A DNA stretch of 5,359 nt. Source: a bacterium (GTDB lineage: Bacteria > Vulcanimicrobiota > Xenobia > Xenobiales > Xenobiaceae). Below, one piece after another: positions 1 to 5,359 of this stretch (positions within the stretch are counted from its first letter, which is position 1; every line of letters starts with the position of its first letter). The position numbers and the translations under genes were made by a program. Location of the stretch: contig JAFSXO010000388.1 in assembly GCA_017444045.1 (NCBI GenBank), positions 1-5,359 of the forward strand, written 5' to 3'. The notes beneath the pieces were generated by a model that was not told the origin of the DNA, searched no databases, and was given only the letters and a program-made list of their open reading frames with translations.

Positions 1-1052
1 AGCAATACGGCTGCGATAACGTCAGCATAGAATTCGATCAGGAGACCAGCAAGCTCACCATGTGGGCCCGCAAAACTGTCGTAGAGACCGTAACCGATCC
101 TAAGACACAGGTCACTCCCGCCGAAGCTCTCGAGATGGGAGCTGACGAGGAAGAGTGTGCGCTGGGTACTATAATTGAAGTTGAGATGTCCGAAGAGGTC
201 AATGCCGCCTTTGGCCGCATTGCTGCCCAAACCGCCCGCCAAGTGCTCAGCACTAAGCTTCGCGACATCGAGCGCGAAGCTATGAGAGAGGAATTCAGCA
301 CGAAAATCAACGATATTATGACCGTTACTGTCCAGCGCAGTGAGCACAAGGAATACATCGTTGAGGTTCGCCGCAGCGAAAACGACAGCAGCCATTCTGA
401 GGGAGTAATCCCAGTTAACGAGCAGTCACACAACGAGTACCTGCGCAAGGGAGATCGCATCAAAGCGCTAGTTATCGGAGTGCGAGACAGCCCGCGCGGG
501 CCTCAGGTCGTCTTTTCCCGCTCCAATCCTGGCCTGCTTAAGCATCTATTTGAGCAGTCGGTTCCCGAAATCAACCGCGGTATCGTCTCCATCAAGGCCG
601 TTGTCCGCGAGGCAGGACTGCGCTCTAAAATCGCCGTCAAATCAAACGACCCCAGCATCGATCCCGTCGGTGCCTGCGTAGGCCCTAAGGGAACGCGTGT
701 GCAGAGCATAGTCGATGAGCTGCGCAACGAAAAAATCGATGTAATACCTTGGTCTGAAGACGCGTCGACGTTCATTTCCAATGCCCTGCAGCCCGCTGTA
801 GTTACCAGCGTCACTCTTAACAAGGATGACAGCGGAAACGACAAAGCATTGGTTATAGTCGCCGATAAATATTTGCCTCTGGCAATTGGACGCGAAGGGC
901 AGAACGCGCGCCTAGCAGCCAAACTCACGGGATGGCATATCGATATCCGCAGTGAGAGCAACGTTTTAGCCGAATCGGGAAAGCCCCACGGCTCAGCTGA
1001 AAGCAACAGCTCAGCTGAACTTCCGTCGGAGCCTGCAGCCGATCAGAACTGA
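1..1052 (+). CDS. nusA: Transcription termination/antitermination factor NusA (5'-truncated by window edge)
   Basis: NusA binds RNA polymerase near the RNA exit channel and modulates pausing, intrinsic termination and antitermination. The frame is open from base 3, so the ATG at 60 is internal; compared with E. coli NusA about 40 N-terminal residues are missing. Visible parts in order: the end of the N-terminal polymerase-binding domain with the family signature FGRIAAQTARQVL (about 210-250); an S1 domain (about 291-530) ending in the VFSRSNPGLLKHLFEQSVPEI-type stretch; KH1 with DPVGACVG and a GPKG loop (681-692); and KH2 with a GREG loop (888-899) and GQNARLAAKLTGW. A Ser/Glu/Ala-rich tail of about 30 residues follows and the gene ends at TGA 1050-1052. 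The C-terminal acidic repeats of gammaproteobacterial NusA are absent, as in Bacillus and cyanobacteria. All S1/KH landmarks are intact, so the protein looks functional. The promoter and any rimP neighbour would lie upstream of the window. Confidence 0.98.
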   Translation, partial: QYGCDNVSIEFDQETSKLTMWARKTVVETVTDPKTQVTPAEALEMGADEEECALGTIIEVEMSEEVNAAFGRIAAQTARQVLSTKLRDIEREAMREEFSTKINDIMTVTVQRSEHKEYIVEVRRSENDSSHSEGVIPVNEQSHNEYLRKGDRIKALVIGVRDSPRGPQVVFSRSNPGLLKHLFEQSVPEINRGIVSIKAVVREAGLRSKIAVKSNDPSIDPVGACVGPKGTRVQSIVDELRNEKIDVIPWSEDASTFISNALQPAVVTSVTLNKDDSGNDKALVIVADKYLPLAIGREGQNARLAAKLTGWHIDIRSESNVLAESGKPHGSAESNSSAELPSEPAADQN

Positions 1053-1056
1053 ATTA

Positions 1057-1401
1057 ATGGAAACTGCACCTGCCGTCCCCCAGCGTAAATGCGTGGTATG
1101 CCACCAGCTACGCCCCCGCTCCGAGCTATTGCGCCTGGCGGCGCCCGTTCGGGGGGGACACATAGTACCCAACCCCCAAGGCAACACAGGAGGCAAAGGG
1201 TACTACGTCTGCCGTGAAGGAGGCTGCGTGGCAAAACTACGCACAGACCGCAAAATGCGCAAGGTTTTTTCCTGCCGCATTGACGATGAAACCTATAATT
1301 GGCTGTCTCAGCAGGTTACAGCTCCGAATATATCTGAGTCACCCAATCAACTAAGAGCGACTGCCAAAGTCCCCTCAGAGCTCGCAACACAGAAGCTGTG
1401 A
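1057..1401 (+). CDS. rnpM: YlxR-family RNA-binding protein, RNase P modulator RnpM
   Basis: This is a 114-residue YlxR (DUF448) protein. The family sits between nusA and infB in many bacteria; the Bacillus member binds RNase P RNA and was renamed RnpM. Signatures visible: PQRKCVVC near the N-terminus (Cys12 and Cys15), a basic segment LRPRSELLRL, and the GKGYYVC box (residues 46-52), a variant of the usual GRGAYxC. It is followed by Cys57, so two cysteine pairs exist (12/15 and 52/57). The family core ends near residue 87; the last 27 residues form a Ser/Thr/Ala-rich tail without recognisable motifs. The ATG lies only 4 bases after the nusA stop and no good Shine-Dalgarno precedes it, so translation is probably coupled to nusA. 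A run of seven G (1151-1157) lies inside the gene but the frame is intact. Whether the cysteines bind metal cannot be told from sequence. Confidence 0.95.
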   Translation: METAPAVPQRKCVVCHQLRPRSELLRLAAPVRGGHIVPNPQGNTGGKGYYVCREGGCVAKLRTDRKMRKVFSCRIDDETYNWLSQQVTAPNISESPNQLRATAKVPSELATQKL

Positions 1402-1413
1402 GGCTCACCAAAC

Positions 1414-1422
1414 AAGAGGAAG
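1414..1422 (+). promoter_or_regulatory. Ribosome binding site of infB
   Basis: The purine-rich run AAGAGGAAG lies 8 bases before the ATG at 1431. It supports that ATG rather than the in-frame GTG at 1398, which overlaps the rnpM stop as GTGA and would add 11 residues (MRLTKQEEVVL) unlike a normal IF-2 start. The protein from 1431 begins [20 protein letters not shown], typical of the IF-2 N-terminus. Confidence 0.75.
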
Positions 1423-1430
1423 TGGTACTG

Positions 1431-4400
1431 ATGGGAAACAACAACCAAAATGGAAAAATTAGAGTATACGAACTTGCCCGCGATCTCGGCCTAGAAGATA
1501 ACAAGACGCTAATCCGCATTTTGCTGACCATGGGCTATTCCTCCGTAAAAACGGCCTCAAGCAGTATTCCCGACGATGCTGTGCAAAAAGTGCGCGAAAC
1601 CGTTATTCCCCACTTAGAGCAGATCAATCGCGAAGCCAAGGGAAAAAAAGCCAAAGCCGCCGACAAAGAGCCCAAACAGGAAAAAGCTGTTCCTACCGTA
1701 AAGCGTGTGCGCGTGGTAAAGCGTTCTAATTCTCCAGCTGATACTAACGAAAAGGCCGCCGAAGCTCATACCGAAGCTACCCCCTCAGCACCAGAAGAAA
1801 CAGTTCAGCACGTACCCGAGTTGCCCCAAGAGCCCGAAGCCGTACAGCAGCCTAAGGCTGGCACTGAGGCGAAGGCTATTGCCAGCGCCCGTCCACAAGA
1901 AGCATCCGCGGCAGGCAAGTCTGCTGATACAGAAGCCACGCAGGCTCCCCTAGTCCTTCCCGCCGACAGCACCTACTCAGCCTCAGGCAAAGACAGCGCC
2001 CCGAGCGCAGCCGAAGAGAAAAAAGCGCCCGCCGAAGCAAAGCCTGTAGATCAGAAGGCCAAAGCAGAAGTGACTGCGCCAGTCTCCGAAAGCATTACAG
2101 CAGCGCCCGAGAGCAAGAAAGAGGTTAAGGAAGAGATCAAAGGGATCAGCCCCGAAGAAGCCTTCCGCATCAGCAAACCCGAAACGGCAAAAAGCACCAA
2201 GGTTGAAGTGCGCATTAGCGAAAAGACACCCAAAAGCCAGCAAAAGCGCAAGCCCCCGCGCTATTATAGCGTTGACGGCACCAATCTGGATGACGATGAC
2301 AAGCCAGAGACGCTTTCGGGCATTACCGGAGACTTATTTGGCATTGGCGACGAAGAGCTAGACAAACCCGTTCAGCTGAGCACAATCTCGCCCGAGCAGG
2401 CCTTTAGCCTGCCCAAACCAGTCGGCAAGGGCAAGGAAAAGAATCCCGCGGACACCATGATCAAAGTAAAGCCCGTAGGTCGTGCTGGCATGAATACGCG
2501 CGGGAATGCTCCCCAAGGACGCGGACAGAACGCCGGACGCCCTGGGCAGGGCAGAATGGGACAGGGCAACGGACGCCAGCAGAATGCTGGCCGCCCAGGG
2601 ATAGGCAGCAGCCGTCCCGGCCAAGGCTTTAACAGACCTGGCCAGGGCTTCTCCCGCCAGGGTCAGAATGGCCGTCCCATGCAGCATGGCAAGAAGAAAG
2701 GTTCAGAACAGCAGGCAGAAGACAGCAAGGTCATCAGCCTGCCTGAGGTTATCGCCTTGTCCGAATTAGCTAAGCGTTTGGGCAAACCGGCTAACGAGCT
2801 GATCCGCCACCTGATTAGCCAAGGCAAGATGGTTACCATCAATCAGGCGCTTCAGTACGAAGAGGCCTGCAAAATAGCCAGCGATTTCGGCTTTGAGGTT
2901 GGCGATATGGCGGCTGAGGACATCCCCATCGAGTTAATGGAAGATGAGACTGAGCGCGATCTCACCCCGCGTCCGCCGGTCGTTACCGTATTGGGCCATG
3001 TAGACCACGGAAAGACCTCACTGCTCGATGCTATTCGCAGCACCTCGGTAACCGAAGGCGAAGCAGGAGGCATTACCCAAAAAATCGGTGCCTATACAGT
3101 AACGCATACGGCGACAGACTCCGATGAAAAGCGGCTGATCACCTTTATCGATACTCCCGGCCACGAAGCCTTTACACAGATGCGCGCCCGCGGAGCCTCG
3201 GTCACCGATATCGCCGTTCTGGTCGTGGCCGCCAACGATGGCGTAATGCCTCAGACCATAGAGGCCATCAACCACGCCAAAGCTGCCAAGGTGCCCATTA
3301 TCGTAGCGATTAATAAGTGCGATCTGCCCGATGCCGCACCGGATCGCGTTATGCAGCAGCTTACCGAATACGGCTTGGTCGCCGAGGATTGGGGCGGAGA
3401 TACGGTCATGGTACAGGTATCCGCCAAAAAGCACGTCAATCTCAGCGAGTTGCTCGATATGATCCTTTTGGTGGCCGATCTGAACGAGCTTAAGGCCAAC
3501 GCCTCTATGCACGCTCAGGGTACCATCCTCGAGGGCTGGATGAGCAAGGGTATGGGTCCTGTAGCCACCGTTTTGGTTCAGGCGGGCACTCTGCGCGTCG
3601 GCGATACGGTCGTGGTCGGCAAGACCTGGGGACGCATACGCTGCCTTACCAACGAAAAGGGCAAGCGCATCCCTTCTGCTGGGCCTTCAATCCCCGCCGA
3701 GATCACCGGTCTAAATGACGTTCCCAATGCCGGCGATTATCTGCAGGCGGTTACGGACGAAAAGATGGCCAAACAGGTGTCGGCAGCCCGCATGGCCCAG
3801 GAGCGCAACAAACGCATAACCTCCGGCACCAAGCAGACTCTAGAGAGCCTGTTCAGCGATTTAGAGAATGGCGTTGCCAAGGATCTTAATATCCTGGTTA
3901 AGGCCGACGGACACGGCAGTATGGAAGCCATCAATCAGTCGCTCAATAAGCTTTCTACCGATGAGGTAGCCATTAAGATCGTCCACTCCGGTGTCGGAGC
4001 TATTACCGAGAATGACGTCTACTTAGCCAAGACCTCCAACGCCATAATCGTTGGCTTCAATGTGCGCCCCGACAACCAGGTTAAGAGGGTGGCCATGCAG
4101 GAAGGCGTGGACATTCGTTACTATCAGGTTATTTACCACGTTATGGACGATATCCGCTCAGTCATGTCCGGTATGCTTACTCCTGATATCGTTGAGCAAG
4201 AGATCGGACATGTAGAGGTGCGCAACATCTTCAAGATCAGCAAAGTTGGCAAGGTCGCTGGCTGCTACGTAACCGAAGGCAAGGTTACCCGAGACGGGCT
4301 TGTACGCGTTTTACGCGATGGCATCGTTATCTTTACCGGCCATATCGATACGCTCAAGCGCTTCAAGGACGATGTCAAGGAAGTTAGCGAGGGCTATGAA

Positions 4401-4490
4401 TGCGGTCTGACCGTAGCTGATTATCCCAACGTAGAAGAAGGCGATGTGCTGGAGATTTTCAAGAAGATCGAGCACAAACGCGAGCTATAA
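1431..4490 (+). CDS. infB: Translation initiation factor IF-2
   Basis: IF-2 is the GTPase that brings formyl-Met-tRNA to the 30S subunit and promotes joining of the 50S subunit. The product is 1019 residues, on the long side, because of its linker. Order: a first IF2_N domain (about 9-58, [13 protein letters not shown]); a Lys/Glu/Ala/Pro-rich low-complexity linker (about 66-340); a Gly/Arg/Gln-rich repeat segment (about 354-424); a second IF2_N domain (about 434-490). The GTPase domain has G1 GHVDHGKT (522-529), G2 GGIT (546-549), G3 DTPGH (574-578), G4 NKCD (628-631) and G5 SAK (664-666). Domain II follows, where the usual [12 protein letters not shown] reads [12 protein letters not shown] (Met708). 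Domain III has [10 protein letters not shown], and the C-terminal tRNA-binding domain ends with [11 protein letters not shown] and GYECG (988-992). All catalytic motifs are intact. The gene lies 29 bases after rnpM, without an intervening ylxQ, and ends at TAA 4488-4490. Identification is certain; the linker is fast-evolving and probably disordered. Confidence 0.99.
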   Translation: MGNNNQNGKIRVYELARDLGLEDNKTLIRILLTMGYSSVKTASSSIPDDAVQKVRETVIPHLEQINREAKGKKAKAADKEPKQEKAVPTVKRVRVVKRSNSPADTNEKAAEAHTEATPSAPEETVQHVPELPQEPEAVQQPKAGTEAKAIASARPQEASAAGKSADTEATQAPLVLPADSTYSASGKDSAPSAAEEKKAPAEAKPVDQKAKAEVTAPVSESITAAPESKKEVKEEIKGISPEEAFRISKPETAKSTKVEVRISEKTPKSQQKRKPPRYYSVDGTNLDDDDKPETLSGITGDLFGIGDEELDKPVQLSTISPEQAFSLPKPVGKGKEKNPADTMIKVKPVGRAGMNTRGNAPQGRGQNAGRPGQGRMGQGNGRQQNAGRPGIGSSRPGQGFNRPGQGFSRQGQNGRPMQHGKKKGSEQQAEDSKVISLPEVIALSELAKRLGKPANELIRHLISQGKMVTINQALQYEEACKIASDFGFEVGDMAAEDIPIELMEDETERDLTPRPPVVTVLGHVDHGKTSLLDAIRSTSVTEGEAGGITQKIGAYTVTHTATDSDEKRLITFIDTPGHEAFTQMRARGASVTDIAVLVVAANDGVMPQTIEAINHAKAAKVPIIVAINKCDLPDAAPDRVMQQLTEYGLVAEDWGGDTVMVQVSAKKHVNLSELLDMILLVADLNELKANASMHAQGTILEGWMSKGMGPVATVLVQAGTLRVGDTVVVGKTWGRIRCLTNEKGKRIPSAGPSIPAEITGLNDVPNAGDYLQAVTDEKMAKQVSAARMAQERNKRITSGTKQTLESLFSDLENGVAKDLNILVKADGHGSMEAINQSLNKLSTDEVAIKIVHSGVGAITENDVYLAKTSNAIIVGFNVRPDNQVKRVAMQEGVDIRYYQVIYHVMDDIRSVMSGMLTPDIVEQEIGHVEVRNIFKISKVGKVAGCYVTEGKVTRDGLVRVLRDGIVIFTGHIDTLKRFKDDVKEVSEGYECGLTVADYPNVEEGDVLEIFKKIEHKREL
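2490..2702 (+). repeat. Gly/Arg/Gln-rich degenerate repeats inside infB
   Basis: IF-2 residues 354-424 are built almost wholly from G, R, Q, N and P. QNAGRPG occurs twice (2526-2546 and 2580-2600), and RPGQGF[NS] occurs twice in tandem (2613-2633 and 2634-2654), followed by a weaker third unit starting RQGQNGR. The copies use different synonymous codons at most positions, so the repeat is conserved at protein level rather than being a fresh DNA duplication. Such RG-rich segments commonly bind RNA; that role here is inference. Confidence 0.8.
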
Positions 4491-4540
4491 GCTTATGCCC
4501 ATGCAGGGCCAAGCCTAAATGGCTTAAGATATATTATTTT
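4491..4540 (+). other. Stem-loops and AU-rich tail just after infB (possible weak attenuator)
   Basis: Directly after the infB stop, GCTT (4491-4494) can pair with AAGC (4511-4514) and GCCC (4497-4500) with GGGC (4506-4509) around the loop ATGCA. A competing hairpin pairs AAGCC (4511-4515) with GGCTT (4521-4525), using the same AAGC. The T/A-rich stretch TATATTATTTT (4530-4540) follows. The second stem has only 5 bp and the T-rich part starts several bases later, so this is not a standard intrinsic terminator. It may be a weak attenuator, a 3' processing structure, or chance. Confidence 0.35.
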
Positions 4541-4547
4541 AACGCGG

Positions 4548-4574
4548 GCGGCGAGGATACTGTTTCCTTGCCGC
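4548..4574 (+). promoter_or_regulatory. 10-bp stem-loop in the rbfA leader
   Basis: GCGGCGAGGA (4548-4557) pairs with TCCTTGCCGC (4565-4574) over ten consecutive pairs, one of them G-U, closing a 7-base loop (TACTGTT). No T-run follows on either strand, so it does not look like an intrinsic terminator. It sits 24 bases before the rbfA ATG and leaves the likely ribosome binding site free. Possible roles are an RNase processing site, an mRNA stabiliser or a protein-binding element in the polycistronic message; the sequence does not decide among them. Confidence 0.55.
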
Positions 4575-4586
4575 TGTCTGTACATT

Positions 4587-4590
4587 AGGT
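4587..4590 (+). promoter_or_regulatory. Weak ribosome binding site of rbfA
   Basis: The short match AGGT ends 8 bases before the ATG at 4599, which is good spacing but few pairs. The frame upstream of this ATG stays open back to the infB stop yet offers no ATG or GTG, and family alignment (HRPQRLQSLL as the start) supports 4599. Confidence 0.5.
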
Positions 4591-4598
4591 ATTTAATT

Positions 4599-5000
4599 AT
4601 GAAACACCGTCCTCAGCGTCTGCAATCGCTCCTTTTATCCCTAGGAAGCGAGATTTTAAGAAAAATAAAGGATCCGGCTATAAACAGCGGCTCCGACAAC
4701 GAGATTATTAGCTTTACCGACGTTATTGTCTCCAAGGATCTGCGCACTGCCCGCTATCTGGTCAGCATTATGGCTTCGCCTGAGCGCCAAGCTGAGATCA
4801 TGGCCGGGCTAGAGCATTCAGCGGGCTTCTTTCACAGAGAGCTGCGCTCCGCTATGAGCACTTCGTCTATTCCAAACGTGCATTTCACCCAGGATCACAC
4901 TATGGAAAAAGCGGCTCAGCTAATACAGCTTATCGATGAGGTCAATAAGAATATCCCCAACCAGGCTGAACAGGAGGTTACCGACGAATATGCCGACTAA
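4599..5000 (+). CDS. rbfA: 30S ribosome-binding factor RbfA
   Basis: RbfA is a small KH-like protein that binds the immature 30S subunit near the 16S rRNA 5' helix and supports late maturation, notably in the cold. The 133-residue length is normal. Family landmarks: the N-terminal RPQR (residues 4-7) and ILRKIKDP (19-26); the strand SFTDVIVSKDLRTARYLVSI (38-57) with the conserved DLRxA; the helix-kink-helix SAGFFHRELRSAM, where the usual Ala-x-Gly kink reads Ser-Ala-Gly (74-76); and IPNVHFTQD (91-99) near the end. The last 20 or so residues are acidic and probably disordered. It lies 108 bases after infB, the usual neighbour in bacteria, and overlaps the next gene by 11 bases. Its 3' end carries the ribosome binding site of that gene. 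The acidic tail and the Ser at the kink are the only mild departures from the family. Confidence 0.97.
   Translation: MKHRPQRLQSLLLSLGSEILRKIKDPAINSGSDNEIISFTDVIVSKDLRTARYLVSIMASPERQAEIMAGLEHSAGFFHRELRSAMSTSSIPNVHFTQDHTMEKAAQLIQLIDEVNKNIPNQAEQEVTDEYAD
4972..4978 (+). promoter_or_regulatory. Strong ribosome binding site of the DHH phosphoesterase gene, inside rbfA
   Basis: AGGAGGT is a full Shine-Dalgarno match 11 bases before the ATG at 4990. It lies within the last codons of rbfA and fixes the start of the next gene. It is the strongest such site in the window, in contrast to the weak or absent sites of rnpM and rbfA. Confidence 0.85.
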
Positions 5001-5359
5001 CAGTTCCACTAACACCGCCGCCAGATATATAGAGACTACTAATTTAGAGATCCCGCAGGTAGTTAATCAGGTAATCACCGCCATCGATTCTGGCAGCCGC
5101 TTCCTCATGGTGCCCCACATCCATATCGACGGCGACGATCTGGGCTGCATGATTGGCTTAGCCTTAGCCCTGCGCCAGCTAAACAAGGAAGTTTACCTGT
5201 ACACTTCAGATCCGGTGCCTGAGCGCTACCGTATGCTCAATGGGCACGAGCTCATCACCAACGAGCTGCCCAGCGGCCAATTCGATGCGGTATTCATTCT
5301 GGAATGCCCCAATCCCGAAAGGCTGCCCAATGGCTTTATCCCCAAGAAGTATACCCAGA
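4990..5359 (+). CDS. DHH-family phosphoesterase, NrnA-like (3'-truncated by window edge)
   Basis: The frame from ATG 4990 is open to the window end, giving 123 residues of a protein normally a little over 300. DHH/DHHA1 proteins of the NrnA type degrade oligoribonucleotides of a few bases and dephosphorylate pAp, using two metal ions. The first motif, usually HxNPDGDAxGS, reads HIHIDGDDLGC (residues 43-53), with the metal-binding His43, Asp47 and Asp49 present. Next comes the family-like LALRQLNKEVYLYTSDPVPERYRML (two helices and a strand). The second motif, usually ending LDxxxxxR, reads FDAVFILECPNPERL (98-112), so the usual Asp is Glu105. The DHH motif itself and the DHHA1 domain lie beyond the window. 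An rbfA-DHH-truB order is common in Clostridia and relatives, which supports the NrnA-type call. A cyclic di-AMP phosphodiesterase lacking its membrane part is less likely. The 11-base overlap with rbfA suggests translational coupling. Confidence 0.88.
   Translation, partial: MPTNSSTNTAARYIETTNLEIPQVVNQVITAIDSGSRFLMVPHIHIDGDDLGCMIGLALALRQLNKEVYLYTSDPVPERYRMLNGHELITNELPSGQFDAVFILECPNPERLPNGFIPKKYTQ

Noticed and set aside
503..1006. Long minus-strand open frame opposite nusA
   Set aside because: It lies wholly opposite a gene with intact NusA domains, has no recognisable domain, and its composition mirrors the sense codons.
1151..1157. Run of seven G in rnpM as a phase-variable tract or sequencing frameshift
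   Set aside because: The frame across the run is intact and the conserved motifs lie in one frame on both sides; seven bases in a housekeeping gene is weak evidence for phase variation.
1398..1430. GTG start for infB overlapping the rnpM stop (GTGA)
   Set aside because: It has no ribosome binding site of its own, the added residues are atypical for IF-2, and ATG 1431 has a good site and a typical N-terminus.
2289..2303. Asp-Asp-Asp-Asp-Lys in the IF-2 linker, matching the enteropeptidase recognition sequence
   Set aside because: A chance match in an acidic low-complexity linker; it has no meaning in a bacterial cytoplasmic protein.
2821..2831. Internal infB start (AAGG then ATG 2829) for a short IF-2 form
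   Set aside because: Spacing is only 4 bases and the start would cut through the second IF2_N domain. The ATG at 2457 has a purine run but 19 bases away. No convincing internal start was found.
3018..3512. 164-codon minus-strand open frame opposite the IF-2 GTPase domain
   Set aside because: The sense strand encodes perfect G1-G5 GTPase motifs; the antisense product resembles no family I know and shows no independent evidence of being a gene.
4568..4597. Possible rbfA promoter: TTGCCG as -35 and TTTAAT as -10
   Set aside because: The -35 matches at only four positions and is part of the stem-loop, and the -10 abuts the start codon, so transcription would begin inside rbfA.

Overview
The window is one stretch of a conserved bacterial transcription and translation operon, with every gene on the + strand. 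In order it holds nusA (3' part only), ylxR/rnpM, infB, rbfA, and the 5' part of a DHH-family phosphoesterase gene. Each complete gene is identified from family motifs read in the translation. The window opens and closes inside genes, so nusA lacks its start and the phosphoesterase lacks its end.

Layout: nusA runs from the left edge to 1052. After 4 bases comes rnpM (1057-1401), then a 29-base gap and infB (1431-4490). The only real spacer is 108 bases (4491-4598). It carries two or three possible stem-loops, including a clear 10-bp stem. rbfA follows (4599-5000) and overlaps the phosphoesterase gene by 11 bases (4990 onward). Tight spacing and overlap point to co-transcription from a promoter outside the window. 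No tRNA, rRNA, mobile element, CRISPR array or convincing promoter was seen.

How the genes work together: NusA controls transcript elongation, pausing and antitermination. RnpM is a small RNA-binding protein linked to RNase P. IF-2 places initiator tRNA on the ribosome, and RbfA matures the 30S subunit. The DHH protein probably degrades very short RNAs or nucleotide phosphates such as pAp. The set joins RNA synthesis, RNA turnover and the start of translation.

Organism: a bacterium of roughly 50% GC that uses TGA and TAA as ordinary stops. NusA ends soon after its second KH domain, without the acidic repeats of Gammaproteobacteria. The ylxQ gene often found between ylxR and infB in Firmicutes is absent. 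IF-2 opens with an Asn-rich stretch followed by [13 protein letters not shown], which resembles Cyanobacteria, their non-photosynthetic relatives (Vampirovibrionia/Melainabacteria) or Firmicutes-grade lineages. This placement is a weak inference.

No undescribed system is evident; this is core housekeeping DNA. The points most worth a second look are the structured infB-rbfA spacer, a short motif that occurs twice in the IF-2 linker, and an Asp-to-Glu change in a putative metal-binding motif of the DHH protein.
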